This document shows, piece by piece, positions 7,886 through 15,582 of a stretch of DNA of 33,227 nt. Made by a program: the position numbers and the translations under genes. The notes beneath the pieces were generated by a model, which was not told where the DNA came from, did no database searches, and was given only the letters and a program-made list of their open reading frames with translations. Origin of the DNA: CAVQGF01 sp045807945 (GTDB lineage Bacteria > Acidobacteriota > Terriglobia > Terriglobales > Acidobacteriaceae); NCBI GenBank assembly GCA_045807945.1, contig JBJMGI010000090.1:1-33227 (forward strand). The letters run 5' to 3'. The stretch's first letter is position 1, and the number at the start of each line of letters is the position of its first letter.

Positions 7886-7911
7886 GACCCAGACCAAGAG
7901 CCTGGGTTTTT
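7886..7911 (+). terminator. Rho-independent terminator after transaldolase
   Basis: A 7-bp stem GACCCAG/CTGGGTT (one G-T pair) is followed by a T run, 22 nt after the stop codon. Confidence 0.7.
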
Positions 7912-7937
7912 GTTTGAGGTAGAGTTTCGGAGGGAGA

Positions 7938-7993
7938 GCGGGGCTTCAGCTCCGCGTCAGAGCGCCCCAATACCGCTGGCCTTTAGGCCCGGC
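7938..7993. repeat. REP-like palindromes, 3' side of RayT unit 1
   Basis: Two imperfect palindromes: 7938-7955 (GCGGGGCTTCAGCTCCGC) and 7975-7993 (GCTGGCCTTTAGGCCCGGC). They mirror the pair at 8455-8505 on the other side of the transposase gene, and the gene's C-terminal codons run into this pair. Confidence 0.75.
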
Positions 7994-8450
7994 GTCAACC
8001 ACGTGGGCATCGAATTCATCCTGAACCGTGGGTTTGCTGAAGAATAGGCGTATTCCTCGGCACTCTTCACTAATCCGCGTTTTACTGGATTCCGATAGAT
8101 GTATGCACGGTGCTTCTGGTACTCATCAAATGCCGTGATCTGGTGTTCATTGAACCTCTTGTGCCATATCGCATGTACGTATCCCAACTCTTTTTTCGCC
8201 CGAACGAAAAACCACCCTTTAAGAACTGAACTGCCTTCTCCAACGACACATCGGTCGCCGGAGTAATAATCAGGTGGAAATGATCGGGCATGAGTACGAA
8301 TTCGTGGATTTGCATGCGCTTCTTTGTGCGGCTTTCGTCGCAAACGGAAATGAACAGCTCCGCCATTTCGGGTGATGTGAAAATCATCTTGCGGATCACA
8401 GTGTTGCTCGTGATGAAGTAAGTGCGCGTTGCTTGAGGAGCGAGTCGCAT
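7957..8450 (-). pseudogene. rayT: REP-associated tyrosine transposase (RayT), frameshifted, copy 1
   Basis: The frame starting at 8450 (MRLAPQATRTYFITSN) carries the Y1/HUH core with LMPDHFHLI (HFH metal site) and KGGFSF. It then loses homology, while the neighbouring frame continues with RAKKELGYVHAIWHKRF and the catalytic-tyrosine helix EYQKHRAYIYRNPVKRGL to 7957. One missing base near 8200-8204 (TTCGG where TTCCGG would keep frame) accounts for the break. RayT proteins are single-strand transposases of the IS200/IS605 superfamily thought to mobilise REP palindromes. The flanking REP pairs support this. The gene is probably inactive unless the lesion is an assembly error. Confidence 0.85.
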
Positions 8451-8454
8451 ATCC

Positions 8455-8505
8455 GCGGCTGAAGCCGCCGATTCTATCCCCAAGGACGCTGGCCTAAAGG
8501 CCAGC
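8455..8505. repeat. REP-like palindromes, 5' side of RayT unit 1
   Basis: 8455-8468 is GCGGCTGAAGCCGC and 8488-8505 is the perfect 18-bp palindrome GCTGGCCTAAAGGCCAGC. Together with 7938-7993 they bracket the transposase gene. Confidence 0.8.
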
Positions 8506-8629
8506 TCTCCCTTCGGTTTCGAATTGCGCGGCGAAACGAAGACAAGTGGCGTCATTCAAGGCTCGCTCTGGATGACGCCATGTTTATTGCAAGCTACTTC
8601 CTAAGGCGAAACCTGCATTCCGCAACTCT

Positions 8630-8682
8630 GGTTTTCGTACTAGAGTTTTCGTACTACAGTAGTAGGGAACGGTACGAGAACC
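8630..8682 (+). promoter_or_regulatory. Candidate operator/promoter with nested repeats
   Basis: GTTTTCGTACTA occurs twice (8631-8642 and 8645-8656). The second copy runs into TACTACAGTAGTA (8652-8664), a dyad with a one-base centre that resembles BlaI/CopY-type operators. GGTACGAGAACC (8671-8682) is a near-inverted copy of GGTTTTCGTAC at 8630. A -10-like TACAGT (8655-8660) lies within the dyad, so a bound repressor would block transcription of the gene at 8684. Confidence 0.45.
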
Positions 8683-8683
8683 A

Positions 8684-9103
8684 GTGATCGCCTTTCGTCT
8701 TCTACCAACATCTTTGATCGCCGCCGGCGTGGCCGCGCTCGGCGTTGGACTCACTGTTTACGTTCGCAGCCGGCGCAAAACTCCTGAGCAGATGGAGCGC
8801 GAGCGTCGCCTGCAGATCAGCTCGATGGGCCGCATCATTGACGGTACGGTGACGGACGTGGCCGAGCTAGCGCCGACTCCCAAAAGCAAGAATAGCGACG
8901 GCCACGGACGCGTCCAGCTCCTCATCTATCACTACGACGTGAGCGGCGTTACCTATGAAGCTTCGCAGGATGTCACGCACTTGCGACACCGCGTGGACCT
9001 GCACACCTGCCGCATCGGCGTGCCCACGTCGGTGAAGTACGATCCGCAGAACCCAGCGAACTCGATCGTGGTGGCGGAAGAGTGGAGCGGGCTGCGGAAT
9101 TAG
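8684..9103 (+). CDS. Hypothetical single-pass membrane protein, DUF3592-like
   Basis: A 139-residue protein starting with GTG, with one N-terminal transmembrane helix (about 7-27), a charged linker and a small beta-rich domain. That domain carries GRIIDGTVTDV, LLIYHYDVSGVTYEAS and a VKYDPQNPANSIV end, reminiscent of DUF3592-like proteins. No enzymatic motif is seen. A repeat-rich candidate operator lies directly upstream, suggesting tight regulation. Confidence 0.65.
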   Translation: MIAFRLLPTSLIAAGVAALGVGLTVYVRSRRKTPEQMERERRLQISSMGRIIDGTVTDVAELAPTPKSKNSDGHGRVQLLIYHYDVSGVTYEASQDVTHLRHRVDLHTCRIGVPTSVKYDPQNPANSIVVAEEWSGLRN

Positions 9104-9172
9104 GGCAGCTCGATTACCGCTCGTCTCAAATGGTGTAACTTCCCGCCGCCAAGGGCGTCTACATCTCTCAGA

Positions 9173-9178
9173 TACAAT
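9173..9178 (+). promoter_or_regulatory. -10 element, probable leaderless start of ccdA
   Basis: TACAAT ends 9 nt before the ATG at 9188, so the predicted transcript start (about 9185) leaves only 3 nt. No Shine-Dalgarno sequence is present. Confidence 0.5.
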
Positions 9179-9187
9179 AAAAACCAG

Positions 9188-9931
9188 ATGCTCTCAGCTC
9201 TCCCATTGCCCATCGCGGCGTTCGTCGCGGGGTTGATTTCGTTCCTTTCTCCATGCGTGTTGCCGCTGGTGCCGGGGTACGTCTCGATGATCTCGGGCGC
9301 GGGAGTGGACGAGCTGCAAGAGGCGGATGCCAAGCTGCGCCGCATCATCCTGCTGAACTCGGTCATGTTCATCTGCGGCTTCAGCATCGTTTTTATTCTG
9401 CTGGGCGCGGCGGCCTCGGGGGTGAGCCAAATCCTGGGCCACAACCGCACGTTGCTGCTGAAGGTCGCCGGAGTGGTCATCATCCTCTTCGGACTGCACC
9501 TGACGGGCATCCTGCCGATCAAATATCTTTACGCTGACAAGCGGATGCACGACGTAAAGACGAAAGCCACCGCCGTCGGCGCATTCCTGGTGGGATTCGC
9601 CTTCGCATTCGGGTGGACGCCGTGCATCGGCCCGATCCTCGCGACAATCCTGACTTTTGCCGCGGCGCAGGCGACGGTACTGAAGGGAATCCTGCTGCTG
9701 GCGGTGTATTCGTTAGGCTTGGCAGTTCCCTTCCTTCTGACTTCGCTCGCGATCAACCGCTTCCTGAGTTTCTACACACGATTTCGAAAGCACTTGCACA
9801 CTGTTGAAGTGATCAGCGGAGTGCTGATGATCGCGATCGGCATTCTGATGTACCGGCACCAGTTCACCTACATTGCCGCGTGGCTGAACAAAGTGCCGAT
9901 ATTCCGCGCGATCTCTGAAAGGTTCTTGTGA
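9188..9931 (+). CDS. ccdA: Cytochrome c biogenesis protein CcdA / DsbD transmembrane domain
   Basis: A 247-residue protein with six predicted transmembrane helices and the two membrane-embedded cysteines of the CcdA family, in SPCVLPLVPGY (Cys23) and TPCIGPI (Cys146). CcdA carries electrons from cytoplasmic thioredoxin across the inner membrane to extracytoplasmic thiol acceptors. The next two genes encode a TlpA-like thioredoxin (4-nt overlap) and a DsbD alpha-like domain (1-nt overlap), which would be its periplasmic partners. The operon thus supplies all three DsbD functions as separate proteins. Confidence 0.93.
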   Translation: MLSALPLPIAAFVAGLISFLSPCVLPLVPGYVSMISGAGVDELQEADAKLRRIILLNSVMFICGFSIVFILLGAAASGVSQILGHNRTLLLKVAGVVIILFGLHLTGILPIKYLYADKRMHDVKTKATAVGAFLVGFAFAFGWTPCIGPILATILTFAAAQATVLKGILLLAVYSLGLAVPFLLTSLAINRFLSFYTRFRKHLHTVEVISGVLMIAIGILMYRHQFTYIAAWLNKVPIFRAISERFL

Positions 9932-10485
9932 AACGGAACGCCATCATTCTTATTGTCATGATCCTGCTGGTCGCCGGGATGATCTACCTGGGAGCGCGCA
10001 TTTCGCGCAACCAGAAGGTGGGGCTCGAACCGCCGGAAGCGCCGCAGGTTGCGGCGGGGAATCCTGCGCCGGAGTTCGAGCTGAAGACGCTCGACGGGAA
10101 AACCGCGAAGCTGTCTGACTACAAAGGCAAAGCCGTGCTGCTGAACTTCTGGGCGACGTGGTGCGAGCCGTGCAAGATCGAGATGCCGTGGCTGGTGGAG
10201 TACAACAAGCAGTACGGGCCGCAAGGTTTCACCGTGCTTGGCGTGGCAATGGATGATGACGCCGACAGCAAAGCGTGGGTGCAGAAAGACATCCGCAAAT
10301 TCTCGGACGAGATGAAGGTGAATTATCCGGTGCTGTTGGGGACGAGCAAAATCGGGGATACCTACGGTGGCGTCCCCTTCTTGCCGGAGATCTTCTACAT
10401 CGGCCGCGATGGCAAGATCGTGGAGCACGCCATTGGATTGAAGGGCAAAGGCGAAATCGAAGAGAACATCAAGAAGATACTGTGA
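9928..10485 (+). CDS. Membrane-anchored TlpA/ResA-family thiol-disulfide oxidoreductase
   Basis: A 185-residue protein with an N-terminal signal anchor (about 4-23) and a thioredoxin fold of the TlpA/ResA type. The active site is WCEPC (Cys79, Cys82), a GVPFLPE cis-proline loop follows, and GNPAPEFELKTLDG opens the domain. It should face the periplasm and reduce substrate disulfides, for example apocytochrome c or the partner encoded next. The GTG start overlaps the ccdA stop by 4 nt (GTGA), indicating coupling. In DsbD terms it could fill the gamma-domain role. Confidence 0.93.
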   Translation: MKRNAIILIVMILLVAGMIYLGARISRNQKVGLEPPEAPQVAAGNPAPEFELKTLDGKTAKLSDYKGKAVLLNFWATWCEPCKIEMPWLVEYNKQYGPQGFTVLGVAMDDDADSKAWVQKDIRKFSDEMKVNYPVLLGTSKIGDTYGGVPFLPEIFYIGRDGKIVEHAIGLKGKGEIEENIKKIL

Positions 10486-10976
10486 TGAGAACAGTAATCC
10501 TGATCATCGCGCTGGGCGTCGCAAGCCAGGCGCAAGAAGTGCAGAAGAAGCAGTACGTGAGCCAGTTGACGACGCCGCACGTCTCGGTTGCAGGCGCGCA
10601 GACTGCGACCGTGGAGCTGAAGTTCGCGATCCAGCCGGAGATGCACATCAACTCCAATCATCCGAACACAGATAATCTGATCGCGACCAAGCTGACGCTG
10701 GACTTGCCAACGGATCTCTCGGTTGTGAAGACCATCTATCCCGCGGGAAAAGATTTTGCCTTTGCATTCGACCCGAGCGAGAAGCTGAACGTTTACAGCG
10801 GCGAGTTCCCTATTACCTTGCACGTTAGGCCCGCGCATGGCGCGATGGCGGGACCTCTGAAAGTGCATGGTGAGCTGCAATATCAGGCGTGCAACGATCG
10901 TGCCTGCTTCCCTCCGAAGAAATTGCCGGTGGAGTTTGAAGTCACCGTGCTAAAAACAAAATCGCGACGGAGATAA
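10485..10976 (+). CDS. DsbD alpha-domain-like periplasmic protein
   Basis: A 163-residue protein with a signal peptide (about 1-16) and an immunoglobulin-like fold. It ends with a YQACNDRACFPP motif (Cys136, Cys141) that corresponds to the redox cysteine pair of the DsbD N-terminal (alpha) domain. In DsbD this domain passes electrons to periplasmic disulfide partners. Its ATG shares one base with the preceding tlpA stop. It closes the operon with ccdA and tlpA, and its stop codon lies in the loop of the terminator that follows. Confidence 0.88.
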   Translation: MRTVILIIALGVASQAQEVQKKQYVSQLTTPHVSVAGAQTATVELKFAIQPEMHINSNHPNTDNLIATKLTLDLPTDLSVVKTIYPAGKDFAFAFDPSEKLNVYSGEFPITLHVRPAHGAMAGPLKVHGELQYQACNDRACFPPKKLPVEFEVTVLKTKSRRR

Positions 10977-10994
10977 CTCCGCCGCGATCTGTTT
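10961..10994. terminator. Hairpin terminator between convergent genes
   Basis: ATCGCG-A-CGGAG pairs with CTCCG-C-CGCGAT (one mismatch) around an ATAA loop, followed by a T-rich run. The stop codon of the upstream gene is in the loop. Its position suggests use from both sides. Confidence 0.75.
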
Positions 10995-11005
10995 CTTTTC
11001 CGTTC

Positions 11006-12076
11006 CTAGAAGCTGACTTTTACAATCTGTCCGTTCGAACCCGCGAGCCATCCGGCCTTCGGATTCGCGAAGGCAACGGTCCACAGGCCATTCAACTGCG
11101 GCAATGCGAACCAGGTATCACCTTCATCCGGTGACCACGCTGTTCCCTTGCGCCCGGTTGCAACGACGGTGTGGGCCGCCGGGTTATCGCCTGTCCTCCC
11201 GACCGCCTCGGCGCCTTGCGCGTAAGCCAGTCCGAAGATTGCCTCATTGATCGGTGCGGGATTCGTGAGAGTCCAGGTCAGTCCTCCGTCGCTGGAGCGC
11301 GCAAAGTTGTTGGAGACGCCGGTCCCATTCGCAAGGTCACCACCGCCGACCACGCCGTGGTTCGCGTCGCGGAATGCAATGCTGAAGCCGCCGCCGGCGC
11401 CACCCGCAACCAGCGGAATGGGATAAGCGTTCCAAGTGTCGCCACCATCAGTAGTAGCGATCACGCGTGCGGGGGTGGCACCGCCGGTGGTGAACCACGC
11501 GCGCTGCCCTCCTTGTGTCGCGATGCAGGTTCCGCTCGAAGCAAAGCCGGCTTCGCCAGCCAGTGCGGGCGTTACGTTGTCGCCGATGTCTTGCCAGGTC
11601 TGACCATCGGTGGTGCGGAGGATAGGAAAGCGTCCGTTCGCGGAGTCGCTCATCGCCACCGCGCGACTTTTGTTCCAGAATGCGAAGCAATCATAGAAGG
11701 CATCAGGGTTCTGATTGATGAACTGCGCGGTCCAGGTCGCGCCCCCATCGGTGGTTCTATAGATGCGAGAGTCAGTGCCGCTTCCGATGGAGAGCAGGTA
11801 CGCAACCTTGTCACTAATTCCTTGGACGTCGCGGAACGGCAGCGCCTCAGCGCCGGGTACGACGCCCGCGTGCCAGTGTTTGCCGCCATCAGTGGTGACG
11901 ACGAACGTCCCGCCGCTGCCGCTAGCCCATACGACGTTCGAATTCACCGGGCTAAGGCCGATCAGGGTTGCGGTTGTGCCACTGCTTTGCGGCGTGAATG
12001 TGGGCCCGGTCTGCGTGAACGCGAGCGTTGCGAGAAGAATCGTTGCTGTGAGTACGACGGTGCGGGGAAAGTTCAT
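11006..12076 (-). CDS. Secreted Asp-box beta-propeller (YCF48/sialidase-like)
   Basis: A 356-residue protein with a signal peptide (about 1-21) and six Asp-box turns of the S/T-x-D-G-G-x-T-W type, at about 61, 108, 155, 208, 261 and 315. These sit one per blade, consistent with a six- or seven-bladed propeller. Similar proteins are annotated as YCF48-like, BNR-repeat or exo-sialidase-like. The catalytic residues of true sialidases are not apparent, so a binding or scaffolding role outside the cell is as likely as hydrolysis. An AAGGTTGG sequence lies a few bases before the ATG at 12076. Confidence 0.8.
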   Translation of the reverse strand: MNFPRTVVLTATILLATLAFTQTGPTFTPQSSGTTATLIGLSPVNSNVVWASGSGGTFVVTTDGGKHWHAGVVPGAEALPFRDVQGISDKVAYLLSIGSGTDSRIYRTTDGGATWTAQFINQNPDAFYDCFAFWNKSRAVAMSDSANGRFPILRTTDGQTWQDIGDNVTPALAGEAGFASSGTCIATQGGQRAWFTTGGATPARVIATTDGGDTWNAYPIPLVAGGAGGGFSIAFRDANHGVVGGGDLANGTGVSNNFARSSDGGLTWTLTNPAPINEAIFGLAYAQGAEAVGRTGDNPAAHTVVATGRKGTAWSPDEGDTWFALPQLNGLWTVAFANPKAGWLAGSNGQIVKVSF

Positions 12077-12179
12077 GAGTTACCAACCTTTATCAGAGTG
12101 CTTGCATGAAGAGCCAGAAGTGTACTCCTGTCGGAAGCAGAGTTGGAGTGCCCCGAACTTTTTTCTACGGGCGCGCAGA

Positions 12180-12185
12180 TAGACT
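12180..12185 (+). promoter_or_regulatory. -10-like element at mnmE, predicted leaderless
   Basis: TAGACT ends 6 nt before the GTG at 12192, so the predicted +1 coincides with the start codon. The nearby AGAGG is too close to the GTG to act as a normal ribosome-binding site. Confidence 0.45.
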
Positions 12186-12191
12186 AGAGGC

Positions 12192-13565
12192 GTGCATCTG
12201 GACGACAGCATCGTCGCTATCGCCACGCCCGCCGGACGGGGCGGCATTGGAGTCGTGCGCATTGCGGGGCCTGAGGCGAAGCATATCGCCGCGCCGATGC
12301 TGCGGCTGCCGCACGCGCTCGAGGCCGGTCGCGCTCTCTTTGGCGAGTTGATAGAGCCTGAGAGCGGCGAGCGCATCGACGAAGTCGTCGCGACTTACTT
12401 TGCTTCCCCGCACTCCTATACCACCGACGATATTGTCGAGATCTCCGCGCACGGCTCGCCTGTGGTGCTGCGCCACATCGTTGAGATGGCGCTCGCGCGC
12501 GGTGCGCGCCTTGCCGAACCCGGCGAGTTCACGATGCGCGCCTTCCTGAATGGACGCATTGACCTGACGCAGGCCGAAGCGGTGCGCGACCTGATCGAAT
12601 CCCAAACTTTGTTTCAAGCGAAGGTCGCGGCACAGCAATTGGAAGGCGCGCTGTCGAAGCGATTGCAGCCGATCAAGATCCAGTTGGTGCAGCTGATCGC
12701 GTCGATGGAAGCGGGCGTTGACTTCGCGGAAGACGACGTCTCCGTTATGCCCGGAGAAGAGATCCAGAGGCGCATCGCCGCTGTTCGCGCGCCTTTGGAG
12801 GAGCTGCGCAGCTCGTTCGCCTACGGAAAGATGGTGCACGAGGGGCTGACGCTGGCGATTGTGGGGCGGCCGAATGTAGGCAAGTCTTCCCTGTTCAATC
12901 GTCTGGTGGAGCGCGAGCGCGCCATCGTGACAGCGACTCCGGGGACCACGCGCGATCTGGTCAGTGAGACGGTTGCGATCGGCGGAATCCCAGTACGACT
13001 GGTCGATACCGCCGGCATCCGCGCGGCGCATGATGAAGCCGAGAGCATAGGCATCAAAAAGTCGTACGAAGCGCTTGCCGACGCGGACTTGGTGCTGCAC
13101 GTGATCGATCTAACGACGATTGATGGCCATCAAGAGGAAGAGCAACGGTTGATGGAGCGGTCAGCTGGGCGGAGGCGCTTATTTGTTCTTCACAAATCAG
13201 ACCTGCTGGGTCGCGACACAAAGGATATAGGTGTTGACAAGCAAAACGGAGAGCCCGTTTTAACGTCCGCCGTCACCGGCGAAGGAATCGCCGAGCTTCG
13301 TGCCGAGATCGTGAAGCATATCGCCGGCGAGAACGCAGCGCAGCAGGAGTCAGGATTCCTCACCAACGTGCGCCACCAGCAGCTGGTGGACGATTCGCTG
13401 AAGGCGCTGGAAGCTGCATCAGGAGCGGTCGGGAGTAACACTCCGCACGAGATGATCCTGCTCGATCTGTACCACGCGCTGCGTCCGCTGGATTCGATCA
13501 CCGGCGAGACCACAGCGGATGACATCCTGAATCTGATCTTCTCGAGCTTCTGCATCGGCAAATAG
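12192..13565 (+). CDS. mnmE: tRNA modification GTPase MnmE (TrmE)
   Basis: A 457-residue protein spanning the whole family. The N-terminal folate-binding domain has ATPAGRGGIGVVRISG-like residues 11-26. The GTPase insert has G1 GRPNVGKS (225-232), G2 TPGTTRD (249-255) and G3 DTAG (272-275). The C-terminus ends FCIGK (453-457), with the Cys needed for activity. The G4 motif reads HKSD (334-337) instead of the usual NKxD. With MnmG it installs the 5-carboxymethylaminomethyl group on U34 of several tRNAs; mnmG is not in this window. The GTG start aligns with the family N-terminus. Confidence 0.96.
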   Translation: MHLDDSIVAIATPAGRGGIGVVRIAGPEAKHIAAPMLRLPHALEAGRALFGELIEPESGERIDEVVATYFASPHSYTTDDIVEISAHGSPVVLRHIVEMALARGARLAEPGEFTMRAFLNGRIDLTQAEAVRDLIESQTLFQAKVAAQQLEGALSKRLQPIKIQLVQLIASMEAGVDFAEDDVSVMPGEEIQRRIAAVRAPLEELRSSFAYGKMVHEGLTLAIVGRPNVGKSSLFNRLVERERAIVTATPGTTRDLVSETVAIGGIPVRLVDTAGIRAAHDEAESIGIKKSYEALADADLVLHVIDLTTIDGHQEEEQRLMERSAGRRRLFVLHKSDLLGRDTKDIGVDKQNGEPVLTSAVTGEGIAELRAEIVKHIAGENAAQQESGFLTNVRHQQLVDDSLKALEAASGAVGSNTPHEMILLDLYHALRPLDSITGETTADDILNLIFSSFCIGK

Positions 13566-13579
13566 CGCGCCGTTACAAT
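13547..13579 (+). repeat. Direct repeat A: mnmE 3' end
   Basis: This covers the last codons and stop of mnmE plus TTACAAT. It matches 14402-14428 with one substitution and a 6-nt gap. The two copies flank the racemase gene. Confidence 0.8.
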
Positions 13580-13615
13580 TGGTACATCAGTAGTAGATCG
13601 GATAAGCGTTGATTT

Positions 13616-14305
13616 ATGAAGCGACTCGGTCTCGTCGGTGGCATCAGTTGGGTATCCTCGATCGACTACTATCGATACATCAACGAAGGCGTCAATAGTG
13701 AGCTCGGCGGCCTCAACTTCGCGGATTGCCTCATGTATTCGATTAACTTCGGCGCCGTGCAGGAGCGGGGATGGGGTCACGCGCTCCCCTTATTGCTCGA
13801 CGCTTGCCAGCGTCTCCAGGCTGGTGGCGCGGAAGGCATTGTTCTCTGCGCGAACACCGCCCATTTCCATGCCGAGGCGATTCGCGCCGAGGTCCCACTT
13901 CCGCTGATCCATATCGTCGACGCGACCGTCACCGAAGTGCACCGCCAGGGGTTGAAAACCGTGGGGGTGCTCGGTACGAAGTTCGTCATGGAAAGTGATC
14001 TTTATGGGAAAGGCTTTCGCGACACTGGCATCAAAGCGCTCGTTCCGGATCGCCAGGAATCCCGAGACCGCATTCAAGAAACTTTGAAAGAAGAGCTAGG
14101 CAAGGGCATCTTTCGAGATGAGACCAAAGCGTTTTATCTCGAAGAGATGGTGGCTCTCCGCGAGCGAGGCGCAGAAGGGATCGTGTTGGGATGTACTGAG
14201 ATTCCGCTGTTCATAGAGCAAGACGATTTTGACCACCCGGTGTTCGATACATTGAAGATTCACGCCCAAGCCGCAGTTAGGTTTGCACTGACTGGGAAAG
14301 CGTAG
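13616..14305 (+). CDS. Aspartate/glutamate racemase family protein
   Basis: A 229-residue protein with the two-cysteine PLP-independent racemase arrangement: LCANTAH (Cys78, with Asn80 and Thr81) and LGCTEIPL (Cys193). The GGISWVSS N-terminal loop is typical of the family. It probably interconverts L- and D-aspartate (or a related amino acid) in the cytoplasm, giving D-amino acids for the wall. It sits between mnmE and rsmG, flanked by an imperfect direct repeat of the mnmE 3' end, which suggests it was inserted there. A GATAAG element lies upstream of the ATG; no clear ribosome-binding site is present. Confidence 0.9.
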   Translation: MKRLGLVGGISWVSSIDYYRYINEGVNSELGGLNFADCLMYSINFGAVQERGWGHALPLLLDACQRLQAGGAEGIVLCANTAHFHAEAIRAEVPLPLIHIVDATVTEVHRQGLKTVGVLGTKFVMESDLYGKGFRDTGIKALVPDRQESRDRIQETLKEELGKGIFRDETKAFYLEEMVALRERGAEGIVLGCTEIPLFIEQDDFDHPVFDTLKIHAQAAVRFALTGKA

Positions 14306-14401
14306 ATACTCCTGGCTGTGGCCCATGATCGGGTAGTTTGTGTCTAAGAGTTGGACACCAAATTCGGAACCCCGGAAAGTCATCCGCTTGCGGCGGAACA
14401 T

Positions 14402-14428
14402 CTTCTGCAAATAGCGCGCGGTTACAAT
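14402..14428 (+). repeat. Direct repeat B: copy of the mnmE 3' end
   Basis: It carries CTTCTGCAAATAGCGCGC and GTTACAAT as in 13547-13579, lacking 6 nt. Its TTACAAT also serves as the -10 upstream of rsmG. Confidence 0.75.
14423..14428 (+). promoter_or_regulatory. -10 element for rsmG, short leader
   Basis: TACAAT; predicted +1 near 14435, 6 nt before the ATG at 14441. It lies inside direct repeat B. Confidence 0.45.
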
Positions 14429-14440
14429 AATCGCCCCTCC

Positions 14441-15076
14441 ATGGACACCGTGCGCATCACCGAGCTGCTCAAGCCCTTCCTGCAGGTGGATGACGGCAAT
14501 AGGGAAGCGTTATCCCAACCGCAATTGCAGCAGCTTTCCGGCTATCTCGACCTTCTACAACGCTGGAATGCAAAGACGAACCTAACCTCCGTGCGTGAGC
14601 CGGAAGAAATTGTGAAGCGACATTTTGGCGAGTCGCTGTTTCTGGCGAGGGCAATCAGCGGGGAAGCGGTTGCTACTGCAATAGACGTGGGCTCCGGCGC
14701 TGGCTTTCCGGGAATCCCACTGAAGATCTATTCGCCGCTGACTGCTGTCACTCTGGTCGAATCGCAGAACAAGAAAGCGACATTTCTGAAAGAAGTGATC
14801 AGGGAATGTACATTGATAGACATCAATGTGTTTTCCGGGCGCGCGGAGACGTTGAAAGACAAAGCGGACCTGGTCACGTTGCGTGCGGTGGAGCACTTCG
14901 ATGATGTTCTTCCAGTAGCGGCCGGGCTGGTGGTTCCGAAGGGCCGGCTGGCGCTGCTGATTGGAGTGGGGCAAGTTGCGGGGGCGGAGAGACTGCTTCC
15001 CAGCTTCGAGATCAGCACAGCAGCGGTCCCGCAATCGCGCGAGCGGGTCCTGCTGATCGCCCGGAACCAAGTCTAG
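14441..15076 (+). CDS. rsmG: 16S rRNA (guanine-N7)-methyltransferase RsmG (GidB)
   Basis: A 211-residue protein that methylates G527 of 16S rRNA (E. coli numbering) at N7 using SAM. It has the RWNAKTNLTS segment (41-50), RHFGESL, the SAM-binding loop DVGSGAGFPGIPLKI (82-96) and LVESQNKKATFL after strand 2. The start at 14441 fits the family N-terminus and a -10 just upstream; the frame is open 30 codons earlier without a better signal. The order mnmE / rsmG / parA / parB is the conserved origin-proximal cluster of many bacteria, so this region may be near the replication origin. Confidence 0.95.
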   Translation: MDTVRITELLKPFLQVDDGNREALSQPQLQQLSGYLDLLQRWNAKTNLTSVREPEEIVKRHFGESLFLARAISGEAVATAIDVGSGAGFPGIPLKIYSPLTAVTLVESQNKKATFLKEVIRECTLIDINVFSGRAETLKDKADLVTLRAVEHFDDVLPVAAGLVVPKGRLALLIGVGQVAGAERLLPSFEISTAAVPQSRERVLLIARNQV

Positions 15077-15527
15077 AACGAACCAAGATAGATAAAAGTG
15101 GGAAGTAAGCTGCGAAATCAGCAATTTTCGCGCATGGATGAATTGTGCCGGACGGCACGGGCGGGAATTTACCTTCCTGGAGCTTGTCGATCTTGATGTC
15201 TGCGCTGATGGTCAACCCAAGAGAGACGAACCAGCGTGCTAACAAGTGGAGCGGGGGACTGTGAAAAAGCTCTGAGTTTCCGATTTGGCGGACCGAATAT
15301 GCACACCTAGGAAGAGTTGGTGGCGGCTGATCTGACAATCGGGGAAGCTTGTCCACCTGGTTCCGAATTGGCGATTATTTCTCGGCAGTAACCAAAGTAG
15401 TAATAGTGGAGCGAAGAAGCGTTATTTGCCCAAATGGACATGTGTTTCGTAGCGGTTTCGTCATCCAGATATCGGCGAGTGGAGGTAATGCCAAGTTTTC
15501 ACAGGTTTTCTTCGCTGCCATTTCCAT

Positions 15528-15543
15528 TGTTCCATGTGGAACA
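15528..15543. other. parS site 1 (ParB binding)
   Basis: TGTTCCATGTGGAACA is the parS 16-mer with one off-centre base (T for C at the axis). It extends to a 20-bp near-palindrome at 15526-15545. It lies just upstream of parA. Confidence 0.85.
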
Positions 15544-15582
15544 ATCGATTGACGAATGGTATGGTTCAGGGGCTCTGGTAAG

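Noticed and set aside
11171..12109. Plus-strand open frame (312 codons) opposite the Asp-box propeller
   Set aside because: The minus-strand product has a signal peptide and regular Asp boxes; the plus-strand product has no recognisable domain.
12165..13100. Minus-strand open frame opposite mnmE
   Set aside because: MnmE is unmistakable on the plus strand; the opposite frame is a GC-rich shadow.
15012..15356. Minus-strand frame of 114 codons in the region upstream of parA
   Set aside because: It has no ribosome-binding site, overlaps the rsmG 3' end and matches no family I recognise; a decayed gene fragment cannot be excluded.
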